From assembly GCA_947176975.1 (NCBI GenBank), contig CAMWSW010000055.1, positions 1 through 6,426 on the forward strand: 6,426 nucleotides of DNA, given 5' to 3'. Under the pieces are notes generated by a model. The model ran no database searches and had not been told where the DNA came from. It saw only the letters and a list, made by a program, of their open reading frames with translations. Positions 1-6,015 of the stretch are shown here, piece by piece; the stretch's first letter is position 1, and the number at the start of each line of letters is the position of its first letter. The translations under genes were made by a program, and so were the position numbers. The DNA comes from an uncultured Clostridia bacterium (GTDB lineage: Bacteria > Bacillota > Clostridia > Christensenellales > UBA3700).

Positions 1-867
1 GCTATAGGTAAGATAAGAGATATGACGGACTACAACGGCAAGAGAGTAAAAGAGGCTTTCCCGTCGTATGCGGTTCAAGTCCAAGGTTTTTCCGAAGTGC
101 CTAAGGCGGGCGATTTGATGGTCGTCGTCAAGGACGAAAAACTTGCCAAGAAAGTTGCGCAAGAGAGAGCCGACAAAGAAAGATCGGAGATGCAGGCGTT
201 CAGTTCTATCAGATCTATCGACGATATCTTCGGAGACGGAAAGGATACCAAGTCGCTCAACCTCATTATCAAGGGCGACGTACAGGGTTCTGTCGAAGCA
301 GTCAAAGCGTCGCTTCTCAAACTCAATGACGAAATGGCGGAGAAGAACGTCAAACTTGCCGTCGTACACAGCGCAGTCGGCGCAATCAGCGAGTCGGATA
401 TAATGCTTGCAGATACGGCAAAGGCAATAATCATTGCTTTCAACGTCAAGGCGGAGGCAAAAGCGCAAGCGCTTGCAGAGCGTAGTAAAATCGATATAAG
501 AAGATACAGCATCATATACGACGCCATCAACGATATGACGAGAGCGCTCAAGGGTATGCTCGACCCGATATACAAGGAAGTCAGCCTCGGCGAAGCCGAA
601 GTCAGAGCAACTTTCAGAATTTCTTCGTTTGGCACTATCGCGGGTAGCTACGTCACCAAGGGAAAAGTCGCAAGAAATTCCAAAGTTAGAGTTGTCAGAG
701 ACGGCATAATTATCTTTGAAGGCGTACTCACTTCGTTGAAGAGAGAAAAGGACGACGTAAAAGAAGTCGCAAGCGGATATGAGTGCGGTATCGGTCTCGA
801 GAAATTCAACGACGTCAAGATTGGCGACATAATCGAGAGTTACATTTTGGAGCAAATTGAGCAATGA
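1..867 (+). CDS. infB: Translation initiation factor IF-2, C-terminal part (5' truncated by window)
   Basis: IF-2 is the GTPase that brings fMet-tRNA to the 30S subunit and promotes subunit joining. The reading frame is open from base 1, so the 288 visible residues are the C-terminal part; the G domain lies upstream of the window. Residues 1-55 are the end of the EF-Tu-like domain II, including GKRVKEAFPS and the PKAGD turn, and lead into a charged helical linker at about 50-75. Domain III starts near residue 85 with SLNLIIKGDVQGS. The fMet-tRNA-binding C2 domain begins near residue 190 and carries the conserved YECGIG around Cys262, followed by NDVKIGDIIE. The ATG at 22 is internal, because the seven codons before it also match IF-2 (GKIRD). 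The stop codon overlaps the start of rbfA by 4 nt (ATGA). Identification is very secure. Confidence 0.97.
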   Translation, partial: AIGKIRDMTDYNGKRVKEAFPSYAVQVQGFSEVPKAGDLMVVVKDEKLAKKVAQERADKERSEMQAFSSIRSIDDIFGDGKDTKSLNLIIKGDVQGSVEAVKASLLKLNDEMAEKNVKLAVVHSAVGAISESDIMLADTAKAIIIAFNVKAEAKAQALAERSKIDIRRYSIIYDAINDMTRALKGMLDPIYKEVSLGEAEVRATFRISSFGTIAGSYVTKGKVARNSKVRVVRDGIIIFEGVLTSLKREKDDVKEVASGYECGIGLEKFNDVKIGDIIESYILEQIEQ

Positions 868-1238
868 ATAGATACGAAAGGATCAATGCAGAACTGAAAA
901 AGCAGCTTTCGATAATATTGCGCGAAGGCGTCAACGATCCCAGAGTAGCGGGCAAGATGATATGCGTGACCGATACGCAAGTCGACAGAGATTTGACGCT
1001 TGCGCAGGTCTACGTCAGCATCTTGGGAGCAAACGGCAATGAAAAGGAAATACTTGACGGACTTCACAGCGCAGAGGGATATATCAAATCCCGTCTTAAG
1101 AGCATGATTAAGTTGCGCAACATGCCGTCGCTCAGATTTAAGTTGGACACGTCGCTTGATTACGGACTGAAGATTTCAAAGATTCTTGACGATATACACA
1201 AAAAAGAAGGCAATACGTCGGAGGGCAAAGAAGACTAA
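864..1238 (+). CDS. rbfA: 30S ribosome-binding factor RbfA
   Basis: RbfA is a small single-domain KH-fold protein that binds the immature 30S subunit near the 5' end of 16S rRNA and assists late maturation, including cold adaptation. The 124-residue length is normal. Family hallmarks are visible: the N-terminal helix MNRYERINAELKKQL, the NDPRVAG segment near residues 24-30, the beta strand with VTDTQVDRDLTLAQVYVS, and the C-terminal LRNMPSLRFKLDTS followed by a helix. The tail from about residue 112 is charged and probably flexible. The ATG at 864 overlaps the infB stop (ATGA), with GGAG at 849-852 as a somewhat distant ribosome binding site (11 nt), so translation is probably coupled to infB. 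Its stop overlaps the next start by one base (TAATG). Adjacency to infB is the conserved bacterial arrangement. Confidence 0.95.
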   Translation: MNRYERINAELKKQLSIILREGVNDPRVAGKMICVTDTQVDRDLTLAQVYVSILGANGNEKEILDGLHSAEGYIKSRLKSMIKLRNMPSLRFKLDTSLDYGLKISKILDDIHKKEGNTSEGKED

Positions 1239-2200
1239 TGTACGAAGAGTTTATAAAGGCCGTCGACAACAGCAATACTATTTGCCTTATGTCTCATCAA
1301 AATCCCGACGGCGACACTTGCGGAAGCGCGTTGGCGCTGTATCGGGCTTTGAAGCTATATGGCAAAGAGCAGGTATATATATACTGCGACGGAGTTTTCA
1401 GAAACTCTCTTTTGGTTTTGGAAGGAATTGACGAGTACAATATGACGCAAATCGACAAGTGCGATCTTGCTATTGCGTGCGATTGCGCAGAGTACGACCG
1501 TATGGGAGCTTACCTCAATCTCTTCAATAAGGCGAAAATCCGAGTAGATATCGACCACCACAAGACCAACAGCAGATACGGCAATATCAATCTAATCGAG
1601 CCGGGCGTAAGCGCAACGTGCGAGGTTATGTATAAGATAATCAAGGCAATGGACGAGAAAAAACCTTGTCTTGACGATACCGTTGCCAAGTTGCTTTACA
1701 GCGGTCTTGTCACCGACAGCGGAGGTTTTACTTTTTCCAGCGTATCAAATCAAACTCACGAGATTGCGTCAAAGCTCATTAAGTATAACTTTTCGGCAAG
1801 CGATATTTGCGAACATTTTTTGAAGAGCGTGTCGCTAAACGTATTTAATTTGAGAATGAGAGTACTTTCAAAAGCCAAGTTCTATCAAGACGGCAAGATA
1901 GGTATGATTTACTTTTCTCAAGAAGATTTCATTGAGACTGACACTGCGCCCGAAGATACGGAAGGCGCAATCAATTATATCAGAGATATCGACACAGTAG
2001 AAGTGGCGGTGGCAATTACGCAGACCAAGCAAAGCAATTCTTACAAGGTGAGTATCCGTACGAGTGACAGAGTCGACTCGTCGAGAATAGCCGAAGTATT
2101 TGGCGGTGGCGGACACAGGAACGCCGCAGGATGCAGAGTGTCGGGATTTTTTGAAGACGTAAAAGACAAAATACTCAAGGCGTGCGTCGACGAGTTATAA
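1238..2200 (+). CDS. nrnA: DHH/DHHA1 phosphoesterase, NrnA-type oligoribonuclease / pAp phosphatase
   Basis: The 320-residue protein has the two-domain layout of NrnA-like cytosolic enzymes, close to the roughly 310-320 residues usual for the family. The N-terminal DHH domain has HQNPDGDTCGS (His20, Asp24, Asp26), Asp82 in ACDCAEYD, the DHH triad itself at 106-108, and Asp160 in GLVTDSGGF; these are the expected Mn-binding residues. The C-terminal DHHA1 domain carries the substrate-binding GGGGHRNAAG at 289-298. Family members such as B. subtilis NrnA degrade 2-5 nt RNAs and dephosphorylate pAp. Which activity dominates cannot be read from sequence, and c-di-AMP or pApA hydrolysis is possible because GdpP-type enzymes share these domains; however, no PAS, GGDEF or membrane region is present. 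The start overlaps the rbfA stop by 1 nt, with GGAGGG at 1220-1225 upstream. This position between rbfA and truB is common in Firmicutes. Confidence 0.9.
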   Translation: MYEEFIKAVDNSNTICLMSHQNPDGDTCGSALALYRALKLYGKEQVYIYCDGVFRNSLLVLEGIDEYNMTQIDKCDLAIACDCAEYDRMGAYLNLFNKAKIRVDIDHHKTNSRYGNINLIEPGVSATCEVMYKIIKAMDEKKPCLDDTVAKLLYSGLVTDSGGFTFSSVSNQTHEIASKLIKYNFSASDICEHFLKSVSLNVFNLRMRVLSKAKFYQDGKIGMIYFSQEDFIETDTAPEDTEGAINYIRDIDTVEVAVAITQTKQSNSYKVSIRTSDRVDSSRIAEVFGGGGHRNAAGCRVSGFFEDVKDKILKACVDEL

Positions 2201-2224
2201 AAACAAAAGAAGAATAGGTAAATT

Positions 2225-3103
2225 ATGAACGGATTTGCAGTAATAAATAAAGGACTTGGAATATCTTCAAGCGACGTGGTAATCAAATGCAGAAATGCTT
2301 TGAGCCGCGCTATCAACGAGAAGACCAAGTGCGGACATATGGGCACGCTTGACCCTATGGCAGAAGGCGTATTAATCGTTGCCTTTGGCAATGCAACGAG
2401 ACTATTCGATTATTTGCTTTCAAAAGAAAAGTCGTATGAAGCCACTTTCACTTTTGGCGAAGCAAGAGACACCGTCGACAGAGCAGGCAATATAATTGCC
2501 ACTTCGCAATTGCCGAAATATCAACAGGTGTTGGACGTCTTGCGTAAGGTTGTGGGAGAAATTTCCCAAGTACCGCCAAAGTATAGCGCAGTCAACGTCA
2601 ACGGACGACGCGCCTACGATATGGCAAGAGCCGGCAAGGACTTTCAACTCGAGGCAAAAAAGGTAAACGTAAAAGATATTACTGTCTTGGACAAGACTTT
2701 TATTGAAGACGCTTGTCAAGATTTAAGCGTGTCGATTACGTGCGGAAGCGGAACGTATATTAGAAGTCTTTGCGCAGATATTGCAAAAGAAGTAGGCGTA
2801 TGCGGATATATGTCCAAATTGACGAGAGTCAACTGCGGCGGATACACGCTTGAAGACTCTGTATTGTTGAGCGACTTTGTAAAAAATCCTTTGGAATACG
2901 TGCGCAACGTCAAGGGACTTTTGCAACAAGTTATGCCGATTATCCAACTTGACGAGAAGACGTATATCAAACTTCGCAACGGAAGATGTATAGATTCCGA
3001 CCTTGAAGACGGCACGTACGGCGTTGAGTACAACGAGGCGATATGCTTTATAATCAATGTAAAGCGTAATAAAGCAAAATCAGTATGCTATTTGCAAGAT
3101 TAA
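2225..3103 (+). CDS. truB: tRNA pseudouridine(55) synthase TruB
   Basis: TruB isomerises U55 in the T-loop of tRNAs and also acts as a tRNA-folding chaperone. The 292 residues match the usual size. The catalytic aspartate is Asp43 in GHMGTLDPMAEGVL; most relatives have GHTGTLDP, so residue 39 (Met for Thr) is a mild variant. Other conserved elements are KSYEATFTFG with Tyr71, VPPKYSAVNVNGRRAYDMAR, GSGTYIRSLCADI with Arg180, and LTRVNCGGYTLEDS. A short C-terminal PUA-like segment follows from about residue 235. The ATG at 2225 lies 24 nt after the phosphoesterase stop and has only a short Shine-Dalgarno-like AGGT at 2216-2219 (5 nt spacing). Neighbours on both sides act on tRNA, ribosomes or RNA, consistent with one transcript. 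Confidence 0.95.
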   Translation: MNGFAVINKGLGISSSDVVIKCRNALSRAINEKTKCGHMGTLDPMAEGVLIVAFGNATRLFDYLLSKEKSYEATFTFGEARDTVDRAGNIIATSQLPKYQQVLDVLRKVVGEISQVPPKYSAVNVNGRRAYDMARAGKDFQLEAKKVNVKDITVLDKTFIEDACQDLSVSITCGSGTYIRSLCADIAKEVGVCGYMSKLTRVNCGGYTLEDSVLLSDFVKNPLEYVRNVKGLLQQVMPIIQLDEKTYIKLRNGRCIDSDLEDGTYGVEYNEAICFIINVKRNKAKSVCYLQD

Positions 3104-3112
3104 AGAAATAAA

Positions 3113-4039
3113 ATGAGCAGATGGAAAGGCATCAATACTATAGAATATTCACAGCGTTGTGACGAAAACCTCGTCGTGGCGCTTGGTTTTTTTGACTGTC
3201 TTCATATTGGGCATACCAAATTGATTGAATCTGCAAAATTACTTGCCTTTAAAAAGAATGCAAAGTGCGGTGTTTTTACTTTTGACAACAATCCCTTTGA
3301 CATTCTTGGCACAGATAACGGCGGACAGATACTAGACTTTGAGGAGCGATTGACTAAACTCAACGACTTGAGAGTGGATTATTGTATTAAAGCGCGATTT
3401 GACAGAGAATTTTCGCAGTTGCCGCCTTTGGAGTTTTTGCAAAGATTATCCTTGGATAAAAATATCAAGGGAATCGTCGTAGGAAGCGATTATACTTTCG
3501 GAGCAAAGGGCGAAGGCGGAGTGCAATTACTTTCAAAGTGGTGCGACGACAATTGCGTAGAACTTGTCGTAGAGCCTTTTGCCATGGACGATGGCGGAAA
3601 GATATCTTCGACGAGAGTGCGTAATCTTCTTTGCGACGGCGATTTGGAAAAGGCAAACTCATACCTCGGACAACCTTATTTCGTAATCGGAGAAGTCGAC
3701 CACGGCAAACAACGCGGAAGAAATATTGGCTTTGCCACCGCGAATATAGAATATCCCCAAGACAAACTAAAAATCAAGTCGGGAGTATATTATACAAGGG
3801 TATTGGTGGACGGAGTGTGGCTTAAGGCGGTTACCAACGTAGGTCCGCATCCCACGTTTGACGATATGACTTTTAATATCGAAAGCCATATTTTGTATTA
3901 CAAAGGCGATTTATACGGCAAAAAAATAACAATCAGATTTTTGCAGCGTATACGCGATATAGAAAAATTTACTTCAAAAGAGCAACTTGCCGATAGAATA
4001 AGTAAGGACGTAAGTTTTGCTTTGACTAGTGAATTGTGA
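3113..4039 (+). CDS. ribF: Bifunctional riboflavin kinase / FAD synthetase RibF
   Basis: RibF phosphorylates riboflavin to FMN and adenylylates FMN to FAD. The 308 residues contain both domains. The N-terminal FAD synthetase (nucleotidyltransferase, about 15-180) has ALGFFDCLHIGH with the HIGH motif at 31-34, VGSDYTFGAKGEGG, and ISSTRVR at 164-170. The C-terminal flavokinase (about 185-305) has GEVDHGKQRGRNIGFATAN, in which the usual PTAN reads ATAN (208-211), then KSGVYYTRV, TNVGPHPTFDD, the catalytic-type Glu in NIESHIL, and DLYGKKITIRFLQRIRDIEKF. Cys29 replaces the glycine of the common FDGxHxGH. The start codon is 9 nt after the truB stop and has no clear ribosome binding site, only a purine-rich AAAGAAA, so it may depend on coupling to truB. 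The ribF position after truB is standard in bacteria. Confidence 0.94.
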   Translation: MSRWKGINTIEYSQRCDENLVVALGFFDCLHIGHTKLIESAKLLAFKKNAKCGVFTFDNNPFDILGTDNGGQILDFEERLTKLNDLRVDYCIKARFDREFSQLPPLEFLQRLSLDKNIKGIVVGSDYTFGAKGEGGVQLLSKWCDDNCVELVVEPFAMDDGGKISSTRVRNLLCDGDLEKANSYLGQPYFVIGEVDHGKQRGRNIGFATANIEYPQDKLKIKSGVYYTRVLVDGVWLKAVTNVGPHPTFDDMTFNIESHILYYKGDLYGKKITIRFLQRIRDIEKFTSKEQLADRISKDVSFALTSEL

Positions 4040-4042
4040 GGT
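4036..4042 (+). promoter_or_regulatory. Ribosome binding site of the endonuclease IV-like gene
   Basis: GTGAGGT overlaps the ribF stop codon (TGA 4037-4039) and sits 4 nt before the ATG at 4047. It decides the start: the in-frame GTG at 4029 would overlap the end of ribF and add six residues (MNCEVF) before the conserved MIKFGPSG opening. The same GAGGT-ATTT spacing appears before efp. Confidence 0.75.
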
Positions 4043-4046
4043 ATTT

Positions 4047-4898
4047 ATGATAAAATTCGGACCTAGCGGACTGTGCGAGCAGTTTTCAGAGAGTGGGAAA
4101 AAACATACGATTGAGGCTGGAGCTTGGCTCAAAGATTTGGGACTTGACTGTTTTGAGTATTCTTTTGGCAGAGGCGTGATGATAAAAAGTCAGACCGCCG
4201 AAGAGATTGGCAAAGAATTTGCAGGGAATGGCATCGAGATAAGCGTTCACGCGCCGTACTTTATAAATCTTGCGACGCAAGAAGAGGAAAAGGCAGCCAA
4301 CAATCACAGATATATTTTCGACTCATTGAGAGCGCTCAAATCCTTTGGCGGAAAGAGATGCGTATTTCACCCGGGAAGTCCGTTGAAAACTCCTAGAGCA
4401 GAGGCAATGAAAATCTTGCTTGGGAGATTTGAAGAGGTCTTGAGGATAAAAAACGAAGAAGGATTTGAAGATTTGATACTTTGTCCGGAGACTATGGGCA
4501 AGATTGCTCAACTTGGAGACTTGGAAGAAGTGATTGCAATGTGCAAGTTGGGAGACGACAATATCGTGCCTTGCATTGACTTTGGACATCTCAATTCGAG
4601 AGAAAAAGGACTTTATTTCACAAAAGACGATTATAAGCGTACTATCGACAGACTTTTGGATGGCGTGGGCGAAAGTAAGACGGACAGAATGCACGTGCAT
4701 TTCTCCAAAATCCAGTATTCCTCGGGCGGAGAAGTGAGACATTTGACTTTCGACGACACGACGTACGGTCCGGAGTTTGAACCTCTTATGCAGGTATTTG
4801 CCGATTACAAGCTCAATCCATACGTGGTCTGCGAGTCTGCGGGCAGTCAAACGAGAGACGCTTTGGCAATGAAAACGTACTATAAGAGCCTTGTTTGA
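4047..4898 (+). CDS. Endonuclease IV-like TIM-barrel protein (AP endonuclease family 2)
   Basis: The 283-residue length matches E. coli endonuclease IV (about 285), a zinc-dependent enzyme that cleaves at abasic sites. The xylose isomerase-like TIM barrel is visible through SVHAPYFINL (His68), FHPGS (His108), CPETMGK (Glu148), CIDFGHLN (Asp178, His181), RMHVHFSK (His216), RH at 231-232 and CESAG (Glu263). These line up with eight of the nine known zinc ligands at nearly identical numbering. The Asp of the classical Asp-Arg-His motif is not present: the segment reads GGEVRH, with Glu229 and Val230 nearby. This looks like a recurrent clostridial clade usually labelled deoxyribonuclease IV, so AP endonuclease activity is an inference and a different phosphoester or sugar substrate is possible. 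The gene begins 7 nt after ribF, probably in the same transcript. No signal peptide is seen, so it should be cytosolic. Confidence 0.82.
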   Translation: MIKFGPSGLCEQFSESGKKHTIEAGAWLKDLGLDCFEYSFGRGVMIKSQTAEEIGKEFAGNGIEISVHAPYFINLATQEEEKAANNHRYIFDSLRALKSFGGKRCVFHPGSPLKTPRAEAMKILLGRFEEVLRIKNEEGFEDLILCPETMGKIAQLGDLEEVIAMCKLGDDNIVPCIDFGHLNSREKGLYFTKDDYKRTIDRLLDGVGESKTDRMHVHFSKIQYSSGGEVRHLTFDDTTYGPEFEPLMQVFADYKLNPYVVCESAGSQTRDALAMKTYYKSLV

Positions 4899-4909
4899 GA
4901 AAATAGTCA

Positions 4910-4939
4910 TTGATTTTGCGTATAGACTTTACATATAAT
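4910..4939 (+). promoter_or_regulatory. Predicted sigma-70/SigA promoter, upstream of the tandem pair
   Basis: A perfect TATAAT -10 element at 4934-4939 is preceded, with an 18 nt spacer, by TTGATT at 4910-4915 (four of six bases of TTGACA). Transcription would start near 4946, giving a leader of about 17 nt without a Shine-Dalgarno sequence before the peptidase ATG. Its -10 lies inside the spacer of the second promoter, so the two should exclude each other. Confidence 0.5.
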
Positions 4940-4956
4940 TAAAATTATGCTAAAAT
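4928..4956 (+). promoter_or_regulatory. Predicted sigma-70/SigA promoter with extended -10, downstream of the tandem pair
   Basis: TTTACA at 4928-4933 (five of six bases of TTGACA) and TAAAAT at 4951-4956 (five of six of TATAAT) are separated by the optimal 17 nt, and a TGC directly before the -10 makes an extended TGn element. With a usual 6-7 nt distance from the -10, the transcript would begin at or within a base of the ATG at 4963, i.e. leaderless. This would be the promoter of the peptidase-efp unit. Confidence 0.6.
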
Positions 4957-4963
4957 AATTTTA
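4940..4963. repeat. AT-only inverted repeat over the -10 and start codon
   Basis: Two 9-nt arms, TAAAATTAT (4940-4948) and ATAATTTTA (4955-4963), are perfect inverted repeats around a 6-nt centre GCTAAA. The symmetry covers the downstream -10 element and ends on the first base of the peptidase ATG. It could be an operator, or a weak hairpin in transcripts reading through from upstream, but AT-rich promoter DNA yields such symmetry by chance. The lack of GC pairs argues against a terminator. Confidence 0.35.
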
Positions 4964-5994
4964 TGGATATTTGTAGACAGTTATACGATATGGCGGGAGT
5001 GGACACACTAGTAATATTGACTCCGTCAAACACGAGGTATTTGTCGGGATATTCATCCACCAACTGTCAAATTATTTTGAATAAACGTAACTCGTATTTT
5101 CTCACAGATATGAGATATTATCTTGAGGCAAAGCAGTTTCTAGGCAAGAGATTTGAAGTGCTGTGTCAAGATATAAAGACGGCAAAATCCCTAATTGAGG
5201 GAAGCAAAATAGGAATTGAGAATGATATTTCTTATGGACAATATAAGATGATTTCTCAACTTGAAGGCGATAATCTCATAGATATTACGGAGTATATTTC
5301 GACACTTCGTGACGTGAAGACGGACATTGAAATTGGATGCATAAAGAAAGCTCAAAGTGTGACTGAACTTGCGTACGACGAGGCTTTGAAAATAATCAAA
5401 GAAGGCGTAAGCGAAGTCGAATTAGCCGCATATATTGAGTATATTATGAAGCGAAACGGCTGTAATATAGCTTTTGAGTCGATAGTTGCATTTGGAGATC
5501 ACACGGCAAGTCCGCACGCGCATCCAAGTCAAAGGGCGCTTAAGAGCGGCGACTTTATCACTATGGATATAGGAGCTAGTTATGACGGATATTGCTCGGA
5601 TATGACTAGGACTGTGGGATATGGACAATTAAGTACAAATCAAGTCGAGATATACGCACACGTTCTTAAAGCTCAAAGCCTTGCCATTGACAAGCTCAAG
5701 GCGGGTATGACGGGCAAAGAAGGAGACGCAATCGCAAGAGATTACTTCCAAGAGCAAGGACTTGACAAGTACTTTACACATTCTCTCGGACACGGAGTTG
5801 GAATTGATATCCACGAGGGTGTAGGACTTACGCCGAGAGAAGATAGAATCTTGCAACCGAATATGGTCGTCACCGTAGAACCGGGACTGTATATAGACGG
5901 GCAGTTCGGAGTACGCATAGAAGATATGGTACAAATTACGAAAAGTGGAGTCATTGATTTGACTAATACTGATAAACAATTAACAATACTATAA
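4963..5994 (+). CDS. M24 family Xaa-Pro aminopeptidase/dipeptidase
   Basis: The cytosolic metallopeptidase is predicted to cleave Xaa-Pro bonds in peptides. The 343 residues hold a creatinase-type N-terminal domain (about 1-120, opening with GVDTLVI and TRYLSGYSSTN) and a pita-bread catalytic domain (about 125-343). All five dinuclear metal ligands are visible: Asp202 in MDIGASYDGY, Asp213 in SDMTRT, His277 in HSLGHGVGIDIHEG, Glu306 in VEPGLY and Glu320 in RIED. His185 in SPHAHPS fits the substrate pocket. The length fits the PepQ/YqhT-type proteins rather than the longer PepP. The ATG at 4963 gives the expected N-terminus, but no Shine-Dalgarno sequence precedes it and a promoter ends only 6 nt upstream. 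Met10 (4990) would cut into the first helix and also lacks a ribosome site. The efp gene follows after 21 nt, as in B. subtilis yqhT-efp. Aminopeptidase versus dipeptidase cannot be decided from sequence. Confidence 0.92.
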   Translation: MDICRQLYDMAGVDTLVILTPSNTRYLSGYSSTNCQIILNKRNSYFLTDMRYYLEAKQFLGKRFEVLCQDIKTAKSLIEGSKIGIENDISYGQYKMISQLEGDNLIDITEYISTLRDVKTDIEIGCIKKAQSVTELAYDEALKIIKEGVSEVELAAYIEYIMKRNGCNIAFESIVAFGDHTASPHAHPSQRALKSGDFITMDIGASYDGYCSDMTRTVGYGQLSTNQVEIYAHVLKAQSLAIDKLKAGMTGKEGDAIARDYFQEQGLDKYFTHSLGHGVGIDIHEGVGLTPREDRILQPNMVVTVEPGLYIDGQFGVRIEDMVQITKSGVIDLTNTDKQLTIL

Positions 5995-6001
5995 ACACAA
6001 A

Positions 6002-6010
6002 TTTGGAGGT
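6002..6010 (+). promoter_or_regulatory. Strong ribosome binding site of efp
   Basis: TTTGGAGGT contains the full GGAGGT core at 6005-6010, 5 nt before the ATG at 6016. It is the best Shine-Dalgarno match in the window and contrasts with the absence of any such site before the preceding peptidase gene, so much higher translation of efp from the shared transcript is expected. Confidence 0.85.
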
Positions 6011-6015
6011 ATTTT

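Noticed and set aside
75..635. Long open frame on the - strand (186 codons) opposite infB
   Set aside because: It lies wholly inside infB, its translation is Ser/Leu/Ala-rich without any recognisable domain, and it is explained by the codon bias of the sense gene.
981..3700. Recurrent GTCGAC palindrome (981, 1262, 2072, 2186, 2474, 3695)
   Set aside because: Every copy I found is an in-frame Val-Asp codon pair (GTC GAC) in a gene that favours these codons, so it is coding bias and not a protein-binding or restriction-related repeat.
4029..4046. Upstream GTG start for the endonuclease IV-like gene
   Set aside because: It would overlap the ribF coding end and add six residues before the conserved MIKFGPSG start. 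The ATG at 4047 has a well-spaced GAGGT and is preferred.
4323..4910. Long open frame on the - strand (195 codons) opposite the endonuclease IV-like gene
   Set aside because: The sense frame carries conserved metal-binding motifs throughout, while the antisense translation resembles no family and has no ribosome binding site that I could see.
4899..4920. Possible terminator after the endonuclease IV-like gene
   Set aside because: Only a 5-bp AT pairing (AAAAT with ATTTT) around an 8-nt loop can be made, without GC pairs or a following U-tract, so it is not a credible intrinsic terminator.
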